DNA of 64,000 bases. Source: Actinomadura kijaniata NBRC 14229 (GTDB lineage Bacteria > Actinomycetota > Actinomycetes > Streptosporangiales > Streptosporangiaceae). Shown here piece after piece: positions 45,096 through 54,177 of the stretch. The DNA lies in the NCBI RefSeq assembly GCF_001552175.1, contig NZ_BCQR01000008.1, positions 1-64,000 of the forward strand, in the 5' to 3' direction. The position numbers and the translations under genes are program-made. Each line of letters starts with the position of its first letter. Position 1 is the first letter of the stretch. The notes below the pieces were generated by a model, which was not told the origin of the DNA, did not search any database, and saw nothing but the letters and a program-made list of their open reading frames with translations.

Positions 45096-47003
45096 CTACT
45101 TCAGCGCCTCCCGGCCGCCGCGGGCCAGCGGCAGCAGCACCTTCGAGGCGCCCGGCTGCACGGTGACCTTCGTGCCGGGGGTGTACCGCAGCGTGTAGTC
45201 GTAGTCCGTGGACAGGACGATCACGCCGAGGCGGTGGCCCGGCTTGACGACGTAGTCGGTCGGCTCGAAGTCCCACTTCAGGTCGTAGAGCCTGCCGGGC
45301 CGGACCGGGGTCTCGCGGGAGATCGAGTACCGGTTGCGCACGTCCAGCCAGCCCCGCGTGATGATCTTGTAGGGGGCGGTCTCGGTGACGTGGGTCTGCC
45401 GGGTGATGCACCCGCTGTCGCCCGGCACGCCCTCACCGGGGCAGAACTGCTCGGTGGTGTTGGCGCGGCGCCCGGTCGGCCGGGTGTCGGTGCCGTAGTC
45501 CACCAGCAGCGCCGTCAGGTACGGCGAGCGGCCGTCCAGGGACGCGCGGAACGCGGCCCTCGGCGTGCCGTTGATGCGCACCGGCTGCTTGAGCGCGCCG
45601 GTCAGGTAGGCCAGCCGGTTGGGGTCGGCCTGGTCCTCGTTGACCACCAGCTGCTCGGCGGTGCGGGTGCGGCCCTGGTCGGTGAACGACTGGGGGGCGC
45701 CCCGGCGGGGCCGCGGCGACAGCGCGCCGGGCTGGCCGTTCGGGCCGGCGTTCAGCGCGAGTCCCACGGTGCGCGTGCCGGGCACCGGCCATTCCCTGGC
45801 GGTCTCCCACTGGCCGGGGGCACGCTCGATGTCGACGCGCGGCTCCCGGTCGATCCCGTTCGGGACGTTGTAGAGGAACCGGTCGAACCACCGGCCGGTC
45901 TGGCGCATCCACTCCTCGCCGCGCCAGCGGACCGGGGTGGCGTGGCTGGCCTGGTGCAGCCACAGCTTGCGCGGGACGCCCGCCTGCTTGAGGGCGTTCC
46001 ACCACTGCACCGAGTGCTTGACCTTGACGTTCCAGTCGTTGAGGCCGTGCACCACCATGACGGCGGCGGTCACCTTGCGCGCGTCCCCGACGTAGTCGCG
46101 CTCGGCCCACACCTTCGAGTAGTCGCCGGTGACGCGGTCCTGCTTGGCCGTGATCTCGTCGATGACCTGCTTGCAGACCTCGGGGTTCTTCCGGGTCAGC
46201 ACGGCCTTGGCGAGCACGTCCAGGTCCTCGCCCTGGAACTCGTAGGGCGCGACGACGCCGCCGTTGGCCCGGTAGTAGTCGTACCAGCTGGAGATGGCGG
46301 CGACCGGGACGATGGCCTTCAGGCCCTTGACGCCGGTGGCGGCGGCCATGTTCGGCAGGGTGCCGTTGTAGGACTGGCCGGTCATGCCGACGTTGCCGGT
46401 GGACCAGGTGGCCTTCACCGGCGCGCCGTCGGGGGACCAGCCGCGGGCGCGGCCGTTCAGCCAGTCCACCGCGGCCCGGGCCCCGGCCTGCTCCTGCCGG
46501 TCGCCGGAGGTCGGGCAGCCGGTGGAGCCGCCGGTTCCGATGCTGTCGACCTGGGCGACCGCGTAGCCGCGCGGGACGTAGTAGTTGTCCAGGTAGCCGG
46601 GGAACACCTCGGCCAGGTTCCGCTTGGCGGCGGCCCGGTCCTTCCTCTGCACCCCGTCGATGTCGACCGGGTGCATCGGCACGTCGTGGGTGCCCGCCCA
46701 GTAGGGGCTGGGCTCGATGATGGTGGCGACCCTGAGACCGGCGTTGGTCTCCTTGGGCCGGATCAGCCGCATCCGCACCCGGTCCCGCACGCCGTCGCGG
46801 TCGCTGTCGACCGTGGTCTCGACGTCGACGGTCTGGGTCACCGCGTCGGCGCGGGAGAAGACCGGCTGGGTCTCGCCGTTCCTCACCTTGATCTTCGGGG
46901 CCGCGGGGGTGGGTGCGGCCCCCGCCGGAAGGGCGGTCGTGGCGAGCAGGGCGGACGCGAGGGTGATCGCGCCCGCGCCGCCGCGCAGGAGGCGTTGTCT
47001 CAC
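45096..47003 (-). CDS. secreted Xaa-Pro dipeptidyl-peptidase (S15 family)
   Basis: Releases N-terminal X-Pro dipeptides outside the cell. The 635-residue protein has a Sec signal peptide (Arg-rich start, hydrophobic 10-24, AGA cleavage near 29). The alpha/beta hydrolase core carries the nucleophile Ser211 in GMTGQSYNG, an Asp in VHGLNDWNV, and His in HQASHATP. A C-terminal galactose-binding-like beta domain (about 390-630) is typical of S15/CocE proteins, so cocaine-esterase-like acyl specificity is the main alternative. The GTG start has GGAG. A separate promoter lies upstream. Confidence 0.9.
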   Translation of the reverse strand: MRQRLLRGGAGAITLASALLATTALPAGAAPTPAAPKIKVRNGETQPVFSRADAVTQTVDVETTVDSDRDGVRDRVRMRLIRPKETNAGLRVATIIEPSPYWAGTHDVPMHPVDIDGVQRKDRAAAKRNLAEVFPGYLDNYYVPRGYAVAQVDSIGTGGSTGCPTSGDRQEQAGARAAVDWLNGRARGWSPDGAPVKATWSTGNVGMTGQSYNGTLPNMAAATGVKGLKAIVPVAAISSWYDYYRANGGVVAPYEFQGEDLDVLAKAVLTRKNPEVCKQVIDEITAKQDRVTGDYSKVWAERDYVGDARKVTAAVMVVHGLNDWNVKVKHSVQWWNALKQAGVPRKLWLHQASHATPVRWRGEEWMRQTGRWFDRFLYNVPNGIDREPRVDIERAPGQWETAREWPVPGTRTVGLALNAGPNGQPGALSPRPRRGAPQSFTDQGRTRTAEQLVVNEDQADPNRLAYLTGALKQPVRINGTPRAAFRASLDGRSPYLTALLVDYGTDTRPTGRRANTTEQFCPGEGVPGDSGCITRQTHVTETAPYKIITRGWLDVRNRYSISRETPVRPGRLYDLKWDFEPTDYVVKPGHRLGVIVLSTDYDYTLRYTPGTKVTVQPGASKVLLPLARGGREALK

Positions 47004-47038
47004 AAGGGCTCCAGGGGGGAGTGAGCCGGAAGTTGCTG

Positions 47039-47066
47039 ATCATATTTATCGGGCCCTTGCGACAAA
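47039..47066 (-). promoter_or_regulatory. sigma-70-like promoter of the S15 peptidase gene
   Basis: On the minus strand TTTGTC (47066-47061) and TATGAT (47044-47039) are separated by 16 bp. TATGAT is a near-consensus -10. The predicted transcript starts about 30 nt before the GTG, leaving room for the GGAG ribosome site. Confidence 0.65.
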
Positions 47067-47239
47067 GTCCATATAGCCGGACACACCTGCCGGACCTGGA
47101 CATTCAGGATGGCGTGCGGCGGCGGGAAGGGGGCGGGCACGCACGGTGTTGTTCGGAGGGACTGGAATGCTTACTTGATTACACGCGCGTTCGCCGCGGA
47201 CGGCGGGGCGGACGCGCCCGGACCCCTACGGAGGCCGCA

Positions 47240-49174
47240 GTGACGATGCCCGGCAACGGGTGGCAGGTGATGGCCTCGTTCCGGCGCGACGAGTCGGTGA
47301 CCAAGCAGAAGCTCAAGCCCGGCACGGTGCGGCGGATCGCGGGCTACGCCCGGCCCTACGTCCGCGAACTGGTGCTGTTCCTGGCCCTCAACTCGCTGGC
47401 CGCCGTGATCGTGGTGGCCAACCCGCTGCTGCTGAAGGCGATCATCGACAAGGGCATCGTGCCGAAGGACCACGGCCTGGTCGTCGGGCTGGCGCTCGCC
47501 GTCGCCGGCCTGGCGCTGGTGGAGGCGGTGCTCGGGCTCGCCCAGCGCTGGTACTCGGCCCGGATCGGCGAGGGGCTGATCTACGACCTGCGCACCCAGG
47601 TGTTCGGGCACGTGCAGCGCCAGCCCGTCGCGTTCTTCATGCGCGCCCAGACCGGCTCGCTGGTCTCCCGGCTCAACAGCGACGTGATCGGCGCGCAGCG
47701 CGCCCTGACCACGACCCTGTCCTCGGTGGTCTCCAACGTGATCAGCCTGGTCCTGGTGCTGGCCACCATGCTGGTGCTGTCCTGGCAGGTCACGCTGATC
47801 GCGCTGCTGCTGCTCCCGATCTTCATCCTGCCGGCCAAGTGGGTCGGCCGCCGCCTGTCGGCGATCAGCCGCGAGCAGATGCAGCTGGACGCCGAGATGA
47901 GCTCGCTGATGACCGAGCGGTTCAACGTCGCCGGGGCGATGCTCGCCAAGCTCTACGGCCGCCCCGCCGACGAGGAGCGCGACTTCTCCCAGCGCGCCGC
48001 CCGCGTCCGCGACATCGGCGTCGTGGCGGCCATGTACGGCCGGGTCTTCTTCACCGCCCTCACCCTGGTCGCCGCGCTGGCCACCGCCATGGTCTACGGC
48101 GTCGGCGGGTTCCTGGCGGTGGACGGCGTCTTCCAGCTCGGCACGCTGGTGGCGCTGGCGACCCTGCTGACCCGCATGTACGGGCCGCTCACCGCCCTGT
48201 CCAACGTGCACGTCGACGTGATGACCGCCCTGGTCAGCTTCGACCGGGTCTTCGAGGTGCTGGACCTGAAGCCGCTGATCGACGACGGGCCGGACGCCCG
48301 GCCCCTCGACGGCGCCGCCGAGGCCGCGCCCGCCGTGGAGTTCGACCACGTGTCGTTCCGCTACCCGGCCGCCGAGGAGGTGTCGCTGGCCTCCCTGGAG
48401 TCGATCGCCCGCGCCGAGGCCGCCCCCTCGCGGGAGGTGCTGCACGACGTGACGTTCACCGCCGGGTCCGGCCAGCTGGTCGCGCTGGTCGGTCCGTCCG
48501 GGGCGGGCAAGTCCACGATCACCCATCTGGTGTCGCGGCTCTACGACGTCACCGGCGGCGCGGTGCGGATCGGCGGGCGGGACGTGCGCGAGGTGACCCT
48601 GGAGTCGCTGCGCGAGCGCGTCGGCGTCGTCAGCCAGGACGCCCACCTCTACCACGACACCATCCGCGCCAACCTCGCCTACGCCCGTCCCGGCGCCACC
48701 GACGAGGAGATCTGGGAGTCCCTGGAGGCCGCGCAGATCGGCGACCTGGTCGCGGCGATGCCCGACGGCCTGGACACCGTCGTCGGCGACCGCGGCTACC
48801 GGCTGTCGGGCGGCGAGAAGCAGCGCCTGGCCCTCGCCCGGCTGCTGCTGAAGGCCCCCTCGGTGGTGGTGCTGGACGAGGCCACCGCCCACCTGGACTC
48901 CGAGTCCGAGGCGGCGGTGCAGCGGGCCCTGGCCACCGCGCTGGCCGGCCGCACCTCCCTGGTGATCGCGCACCGGCTGTCCACGGTCCGCGAGGCCGAC
49001 CAGATCCTGGTGGTCGACGACGGCCGGATCGTCGAGCGCGGGCGCCACGAGGAGCTGCTGCTGCGCGGCGGCCTGTACGCCGAGCTGTACCGCACCCAGT
49101 TCGCCCGCCAGGACGGGGCTTCCGACGGGTCCGCCGACGGGCCCGAGGCGGCCAGGGCCCTGACGGCCGACTGA
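47240..49174 (+). CDS. ABC exporter, fused membrane and ATPase domains
   Basis: A 644-residue half-transporter with six membrane helices (about 35-330) and a C-terminal ATPase with Walker A GPSGAGKST, signature LSGGEKQR, Walker B VVVLDEATAHLD and switch His in IAHRLS. An insertion between domains (VSLASLESIARAEA) lengthens the linker. It probably works as a homodimer, since no partner is encoded nearby. GTG 47240 has GGAGG at good spacing. Cargo is unknown. Confidence 0.9.
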   Translation: MTMPGNGWQVMASFRRDESVTKQKLKPGTVRRIAGYARPYVRELVLFLALNSLAAVIVVANPLLLKAIIDKGIVPKDHGLVVGLALAVAGLALVEAVLGLAQRWYSARIGEGLIYDLRTQVFGHVQRQPVAFFMRAQTGSLVSRLNSDVIGAQRALTTTLSSVVSNVISLVLVLATMLVLSWQVTLIALLLLPIFILPAKWVGRRLSAISREQMQLDAEMSSLMTERFNVAGAMLAKLYGRPADEERDFSQRAARVRDIGVVAAMYGRVFFTALTLVAALATAMVYGVGGFLAVDGVFQLGTLVALATLLTRMYGPLTALSNVHVDVMTALVSFDRVFEVLDLKPLIDDGPDARPLDGAAEAAPAVEFDHVSFRYPAAEEVSLASLESIARAEAAPSREVLHDVTFTAGSGQLVALVGPSGAGKSTITHLVSRLYDVTGGAVRIGGRDVREVTLESLRERVGVVSQDAHLYHDTIRANLAYARPGATDEEIWESLEAAQIGDLVAAMPDGLDTVVGDRGYRLSGGEKQRLALARLLLKAPSVVVLDEATAHLDSESEAAVQRALATALAGRTSLVIAHRLSTVREADQILVVDDGRIVERGRHEELLLRGGLYAELYRTQFARQDGASDGSADGPEAARALTAD

Positions 49175-49366
49175 CCCGCCGCGCGGCCCGTCATGCGGTC
49201 CGTCCCATCCGCCACGCGCGTCCCCTCCGAAACACGTGACGCACGCCACAGAATGCGGTTTCCTTGTCTTCCCTTCGGTGAGCCGGAGCGGAAACCAGAC
49301 GGCCATCTGCGAGCGTCAGATTGGTACGGAACCCCACGAAAGGTCCGTGACAGAGAGGGGAACAGC

Positions 49367-49534
49367 GTGCGTCCGACGATCCGTCCGGAGCAGCTGGTCA
49401 AGAGCGGTCCCGGCCGCTACGCCGTCCTGCTGGCCGGACTCGGCGCGGCGGGCGTGGCCCTCGGCTGGCGGCTGGGCCCGGAGACGGCCCCGAAGCCCCG
49501 CGAGCTCGCCCGCGCCGTCATTCACCGTCGCTGA
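49367..49534 (+). CDS. small single-helix protein of unknown function
   Basis: A 55-residue protein with one membrane helix (about 19-36; YAVLLAGLGAAGVALGW) and a basic tail. The GTG follows a GAGAGGGGAA ribosome site. The last 17 bp overlap the convergent sulfotransferase gene. No known family. Confidence 0.5.
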   Translation: MRPTIRPEQLVKSGPGRYAVLLAGLGAAGVALGWRLGPETAPKPRELARAVIHRR

Positions 49535-50483
49535 GCCGGTAGCCCAGGCGCGTCAGCTCCGTGCCGGCGACCTTCTCGACCTGGACGAGCTGACGCGGTG
49601 ACAGGCGTTCGCGCCAGACGCCCGTGCGGGGTTCGGCCGCCTCCCGGTCGCGGGGGCGGACCAGCCCCGCCACGGTGCCCCGCGAGATCGGGGCGCCCAG
49701 GTACGCCGACACGTCGTCGGCGACGCGGCTCGGGTGGTGGACCAGGTCCTCGTACCGGACCGTGTAGAGCTGGTCGTCGGGGGTCTGCGCCCGCAGCCGG
49801 GCGCTGAGCCGGACCGCTCCACGCCACCGCAGCGCGCACTTGACCGCCGTCGCCGCGCGCGACCAGCGCTCGCGTTCGCCCAGGTCCTCCACCCCCAGGA
49901 ACGGGTTGGGGAACACCGTCTCCAGGTTCGCCAGGCCCGGCTTGAACCAGGCCAGGCAGCGCTCGTCGCCGAGCATCTCGGCGACCACGTCCCGGCCGTC
50001 CCGGATCACCTGGAGGAGCTGGGCGTCGGGGAAGGCGTCCAGCAGCACGTCGGCGCTGTAGAGCAGGTCGGGGGAGGCGTCGGCGAACCGGTGCACCACC
50101 TTCGACTCCACGCACGGCCCCGACGGATCCCCGGCCGGGGCGTCGCGCCGCACCGCCCCGGCGCGGCGCGGCAGCCCGGCCAGCTCGCGGCACTCGGGCG
50201 GGCACTCGGCGCACGACCGCGCGGAGATCTGCCAGGACTCGGCGTAGGCGTCGCGCAGCACGCGCGCCGCGCCCACCACCCGTTCGGTGGCGATCGACGG
50301 CCGCCGCGCGAAGGCGTAGGTGACGCGCAGCACGCTCGGGCGGCCCGCGGTCAGGTGGAACCCGGGGGACCGCTTGATCGCACGGGCCAGCAGGTCCGCA
50401 CCGGAGTGGGGCGCGCCCAGGATGAACACCGGGCGGCGGACCTTGGTGCCGTGGATCACAAGGATGTGCGGCGTCGTCCTCAT
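49518..50483 (-). CDS. sulfotransferase family protein
   Basis: A 321-residue PAPS-dependent sulfotransferase-like protein. The 5'-phosphosulfate loop region reads FILGAPHSGADLLARA, which departs from the usual RSGTT form, and the 3'-phosphate region is IRDGRDVV; RYEDLVHHP is typical. A Cys cluster (SCAECPPEC) in the middle is unusual and may bind metal. The acceptor is unknown. It is divergent from the sirtuin gene. Confidence 0.8.
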   Translation of the reverse strand: MRTTPHILVIHGTKVRRPVFILGAPHSGADLLARAIKRSPGFHLTAGRPSVLRVTYAFARRPSIATERVVGAARVLRDAYAESWQISARSCAECPPECRELAGLPRRAGAVRRDAPAGDPSGPCVESKVVHRFADASPDLLYSADVLLDAFPDAQLLQVIRDGRDVVAEMLGDERCLAWFKPGLANLETVFPNPFLGVEDLGERERWSRAATAVKCALRWRGAVRLSARLRAQTPDDQLYTVRYEDLVHHPSRVADDVSAYLGAPISRGTVAGLVRPRDREAAEPRTGVWRERLSPRQLVQVEKVAGTELTRLGYRLSDGE

Positions 50484-50610
50484 ACCGGCGACCAGTCTGA
50501 CACCTTCGGGGACAGGGCGCCTCCACGACGCTCCGTGGGCCCCGCCCGTGTGCCGGGGCCCGTCCGTGTATGAGGAACAGAATAGAGCGTTCCGGGCCTA
50601 GCCTTGGTCC

Positions 50611-51372
50611 ATGGACGTTCCCCAGACGCTGCGCCGGTGGCTGCGCCAAGCCGAGGCGATCACCGTGCTGTCCGGCGCCGGGATCAGCACCGACAGCGGC
50701 ATCCCCGACTTCCGCGGCCCGCAGGGCGTCTGGACGAAGGACCCCACGGCCGAGCGCCTGTCGACGATCGGCGCCTACATCTCCGACCCGGAGGTCCGCC
50801 GCCGCGCCTGGCGGTCCCGCCGCGACCACCCCGCCTGGAACGCCGAGCCCAACGCCGCCCACGCCGCCCTCGTGGACCTGGAACGCTCCGGGCGCCTGCG
50901 CGCCCTGGTCACCCAGAACATCGACGGCCTGCACCAGCGCGCCGGCTCGGTGAACGTGCTGGAGATCCACGGCACCATGCGCGAGGCCGAGTGCCTGGTC
51001 TGCGGGCTGCGCACGCCGATGCCGGAGGTGCTGGCCCGGGTCGACGCGGGGGAGGAGGACCCGCCGTGCCCCGAGTGCGGCGGCATCCAGAAGTCGGCGA
51101 CGATCTCGTTCGGGCAGCCGCTGAGGCAGGACGTGCTGGACGCGGCGGTCGACGCCGCCCGCTCCTGCGACCTGTTCCTGGCGGTGGGGACCTCGCTGAC
51201 CGTGCAGCCCGCCGCCGGGCTGTGCCTGGAGGCCGTCGAGCACGGCGCCCGACTGGTGATAGTCAACGCCCAGCCCACCCCCTACGACGCGGTCGCCGAC
51301 GCCGTGCTGCGAGAACCGATAGGTGTGACGCTTCCGAGGCTGGTGGCGCTGTCATTGAAAACTGAACCTTGA
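50611..51372 (+). CDS. cobB: NAD-dependent protein deacylase (sirtuin)
   Basis: A 253-residue Sir2 protein that removes acyl groups from lysines using NAD. It has GAGISTDSGIPDFRG, TQNIDGLH with a catalytic His in EIHGT, and zinc Cys pairs CLVC and CPEC. Small size and no extension fit a class III/U bacterial sirtuin; acyl preference is not evident. TAGCCT lies 6 nt before the ATG, so the message may be leaderless. Confidence 0.93.
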   Translation: MDVPQTLRRWLRQAEAITVLSGAGISTDSGIPDFRGPQGVWTKDPTAERLSTIGAYISDPEVRRRAWRSRRDHPAWNAEPNAAHAALVDLERSGRLRALVTQNIDGLHQRAGSVNVLEIHGTMREAECLVCGLRTPMPEVLARVDAGEEDPPCPECGGIQKSATISFGQPLRQDVLDAAVDAARSCDLFLAVGTSLTVQPAAGLCLEAVEHGARLVIVNAQPTPYDAVADAVLREPIGVTLPRLVALSLKTEP

Positions 51373-51415
51373 TCGGTCCGAGGTCTTCCGTCAGTCGGGA
51401 TCACCTGTCAAGCTC

Positions 51416-51426
51416 TACACGGTGTA
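51416..51426 (+). promoter_or_regulatory. palindrome at the start of the S66 gene
   Basis: TACAC-G-GTGTA is a perfect 11-bp inverted repeat ending directly before the ATG at 51427. TACACG could serve as a -10 for a leaderless start. It may be an operator, but it could also be chance. Confidence 0.35.
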
Positions 51427-52446
51427 ATGCGAGGAGGGATCGGGTTGCAGAGCGGGGGCGCTGACCCGGCGGCCGGCGATGATCATGCCGGGCCGGGCGG
51501 AGCACCACGTCCATACCCCCGGCTGCGGCCCGGTGACCGGGTCGCGGTGGTCGCGCCGAGCGGGCCCGTCGAGCCCGGCCGGCTCGCCGCCGGGTGCGCC
51601 GCGCTGCGCGCGATGGGCCTGAACGTGACCGTCGCCAAGCACGTACCGGACAGCGTGAACCTCGATGACAGCGCGCCGCGCCGCGCCAGCTGGCAGGGCC
51701 TGGCCGGGATCGACGCCGACCGGGCCGCCGACCTGACCGACGCCTGGTGCGACCCCGGGGTGCGCGCGGTGGTGTGCGCCCGGGGCGGCTACGGCGCGAC
51801 CCGGCTGCTGGACCTGCTGGACTGGAACGTGCTGGCCGCCGCCGGGCCCAAGCCGCTGCACGGCTCCAGCGACGTGACCGCGCTGCACGTGGCGTTCGGG
51901 AACCGGCTGGGGGTCACCACCTCGTTCGGCCCGATGGTCGCCGGGCTGCTCGGGGCGGACGACCCGGACGCCGCGAGCACGGCGTCGTTCCGCGCCGCGC
52001 TGTTCGGCGGCCCGCCCGTGCCGGTCACCGGGAGCGCCGCGCTGCGCCCCGGCCGTGCCGAGGGGCCGCTCACCGGCGGTACGCTGTCGATGCTGACGGC
52101 CCTGCTGGGGACCCCGTACGCCCCGCCCCCCGCCGCCGGGCGCGTGGTGTTCCTGGAGGACGTCACCGAGGCCCCCTACCGGATCGACCGGATGCTGGTG
52201 CAGCTCCTGCAGTCGGGCTGGTTCGACGGTGTGGCCGGGATCGCGCTGGGCTCGTGGGACGGATGCGGCGACCCCGCCGAGCTGGCGGCGGTGTTCACCG
52301 CGCGGCTCGGCCCGCTCGGCGCGCCGCTGCTGGCCGGGGTCCCGGCCGGGCACGGTCCACGCCAGCACACCCTGGAACTCGGCGCTCCGGTGCGGATCGA
52401 CGCCGACGCTCTGACCCTGGTCCCCCTCCCGGGAGGCGCTCGATGA
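51427..52446 (+). CDS. S66 family LD-carboxypeptidase
   Basis: A 339-residue LdcA/MccF-like serine peptidase that may trim murein tetrapeptides or detoxify peptide conjugates. Catalytic Ser in HGSSDVTAL, Glu in FLEDVTEAPYR and His in PAGHGP are present. The start is ambiguous: ATG 51427 may be leaderless, while TTG 51445 has an ideal GAGGAGG upstream. No signal peptide, so it acts in the cytoplasm (peptidoglycan recycling). ATGA overlap with the next gene. Confidence 0.88.
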   Translation: MRGGIGLQSGGADPAAGDDHAGPGGAPRPYPRLRPGDRVAVVAPSGPVEPGRLAAGCAALRAMGLNVTVAKHVPDSVNLDDSAPRRASWQGLAGIDADRAADLTDAWCDPGVRAVVCARGGYGATRLLDLLDWNVLAAAGPKPLHGSSDVTALHVAFGNRLGVTTSFGPMVAGLLGADDPDAASTASFRAALFGGPPVPVTGSAALRPGRAEGPLTGGTLSMLTALLGTPYAPPPAAGRVVFLEDVTEAPYRIDRMLVQLLQSGWFDGVAGIALGSWDGCGDPAELAAVFTARLGPLGAPLLAGVPAGHGPRQHTLELGAPVRIDADALTLVPLPGGAR

Positions 52447-53333
52447 ACGGCCGGAACGTCCGCCACGACCCCACCATGGACGGCGCGCTCGACTCGCTGC
52501 TGGTCCTGGTCGCCGAGAACCTCGGCTACACCTGCCGCCGGGTGTCGGCCGACGCGGTGCTGCTGGAGGGCGCCGCCCGCCTGCACGTCAGCGTGCGCAA
52601 CCTGCGGCAGCTGGCCCGCCGGGTGCCGCGCGACGACTGGCCCGCGCTGGTGTCGGACCACGTCACCACCATCGTCACCGCGATCGAGGAGCCCCTCGAC
52701 CTCAGCGACTTCGATCTCGGCCAGCACCTGCTGCGCACCCGCGCCTACCCGGTCGAGGCCGACAACGGCGGACTGGCGTCCCGGCCGTTCGTGCCCGGCC
52801 TGGTCGAGGTGGTGGTCGTGGACACCCCCACCACCGTGCGGACCGTCACCACCGAGGAGATGCACGGCTGGCCGGTGTCGGGCGACGCGCTGTTCATGCT
52901 CGGCCGCGCCAACGTGCGCGCCGACGGCCCGCTGACGCACGACGAGCACTCGCTGGGCGGCGTGCGGGTGTCGGTGCTGCACGGCATGACGTCCTACACC
53001 GCCACCCACCTGGCGTGGCTGGAGGAGTACCTGCCGATCGGGCCGCACGGCGCGCTGGTGGTCGCCCCCACCCACGGCCAGATCGTCGCGCACGTGCTGC
53101 GCCCCGGCGGGGCCGACCCGCGCACCCGCTACCGGGCCGCGGTCGCCGCCGCCGAGGAGCTCCACGCCTACGCCCTGCGCGCCCACGAGGACGGCCCCGG
53201 CTCGCTCAGCCCGCACGTGTACTGGTGGCGCGGGGGAGACCTCACCGCGCTGCACCTGCGGTACGAGGACGGCCGCCTGGTCCTGCCCAGCGACTTCGTG
53301 GCGGTGCTGACGGCCCTGGCCGCCGAGCACTGA
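52443..53333 (+). CDS. conserved protein, DUF1444/YtpQ-like
   Basis: A 296-residue soluble protein. Segments such as FVPGLVEVVVVDTPTTVR and GALVVAPTHGQIVAHVL, plus SYTATHLAWLEEYLP, recall the DUF1444 (YtpQ) family; this assignment is from memory and tentative. Function is unknown. It is translationally coupled to the S66 gene by ATGA and followed by a terminator. Confidence 0.65.
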   Translation: MNGRNVRHDPTMDGALDSLLVLVAENLGYTCRRVSADAVLLEGAARLHVSVRNLRQLARRVPRDDWPALVSDHVTTIVTAIEEPLDLSDFDLGQHLLRTRAYPVEADNGGLASRPFVPGLVEVVVVDTPTTVRTVTTEEMHGWPVSGDALFMLGRANVRADGPLTHDEHSLGGVRVSVLHGMTSYTATHLAWLEEYLPIGPHGALVVAPTHGQIVAHVLRPGGADPRTRYRAAVAAAEELHAYALRAHEDGPGSLSPHVYWWRGGDLTALHLRYEDGRLVLPSDFVAVLTALAAEH

Positions 53334-53375
53334 CGGAGCGCCGACGGAGCACCGGCCGGGCACCCCGGACGCGGA

Positions 53376-53406
53376 ACGGCCCGCAGCCGGTGGGGCTGCG
53401 GGCCGT
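53376..53406. terminator. bidirectional terminator
   Basis: ACGGCCCGCAGCC (53376-53388) pairs perfectly with GGCTGCGGGCCGT (53394-53406), loop GGTGG, between convergent DUF1444-like and yczE-like genes. Confidence 0.85.
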
Positions 53407-53422
53407 CGGGCCGGTGTCAGGG

Positions 53423-54055
53423 TCAGGCGGCGGCGGGCTGCGGCGGTGCCTCGACCGGCGCCTCCTCCTTCACCGGGGTCTTCACGGCCAGCATCGGGAT
53501 GAACACGTGGGCCAGCGGGCCGATCGCCACCGCGTACAGCAGGGTGCCGATCCCGACGGTGCCGCCCAGCAGCCACCCGACGGCCAGCACGGTCACCTCG
53601 ATGCCGGTGCGGACCACCCGGATCGAGTGGCCGCGCGCGGCCAGGCCGGTCATCAGCCCGTCGCGCGGCCCCGCGCCGAACCCGGCGCCGATGTAGCAGC
53701 CGGTGGCGAACCCGCCGACCACGATCGCGACGACCAGGTAGGTCCAACGCATCGCCAGGTTCCCCGGTTCGGGCAGCAGCCACAGGAACAGGTCGGCGAA
53801 CAGCCCGACGAAGATCACGTTGCTGACCGTGCCGAGCCCGGGCCGCTGCCGCAGCGGGATCCACAGCAGCATCACCAGCGCCCCGGCGATGATGATCCAC
53901 GCCCCGATCGACAGCCCGAACCGCAGGGACAGGCCCTGGTGGAACACGTCCCACGGGTCGTTGCCCAGCGTGGAGGCCACCTGGAGCGCGATGCCCAGTC
54001 CATAGAGGGCCAATCCCGCGTACAGTTGCACCAGACGGCGTGCCATCAAGGCCAT
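53423..54055 (-). CDS. YczE/YitT-like membrane protein
   Basis: A 210-residue, five- or six-helix membrane protein with LGNDPWDVFHQGLSLRFGLSIG, the YczE family hallmark. ATG 54055 is preceded by GAGGGGAG. It is divergent from a MocR-type regulator, an arrangement known from other actinomycetes as a yczR-yczE pair, so its expression is probably controlled by that neighbour. Its transport role is unproven. Confidence 0.85.
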   Translation of the reverse strand: MALMARRLVQLYAGLALYGLGIALQVASTLGNDPWDVFHQGLSLRFGLSIGAWIIIAGALVMLLWIPLRQRPGLGTVSNVIFVGLFADLFLWLLPEPGNLAMRWTYLVVAIVVGGFATGCYIGAGFGAGPRDGLMTGLAARGHSIRVVRTGIEVTVLAVGWLLGGTVGIGTLLYAVAIGPLAHVFIPMLAVKTPVKEEAPVEAPPQPAAA

Positions 54056-54134
54056 TTCTCGAACTCCCCTCAAAGCGGTGACGACGTGCGTCGTGTCAGC
54101 GTGACGCCGTGTCGCCACGATCATTCTGGTGGAG

Positions 54135-54176
54135 AGTGGCCTGTTCATTTAAGGGCCAATATGGAAAAGTGGTCTG
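54135..54176. promoter_or_regulatory. MocR-type direct-repeat operator
   Basis: AGTGGCCTG (54135-54143) and AGTGGTCTG (54168-54176) are direct repeats 33 bp apart, three helical turns, in the 122-bp divergent gap. The second, with its flank AAAGTGGTCTG, resembles the direct-repeat element AAAGTGGWCTA reported for PdxR-type MocR proteins. It ends just before the regulator's ATG, which suggests autorepression. Confidence 0.6.
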
Positions 54177-54177
54177 C

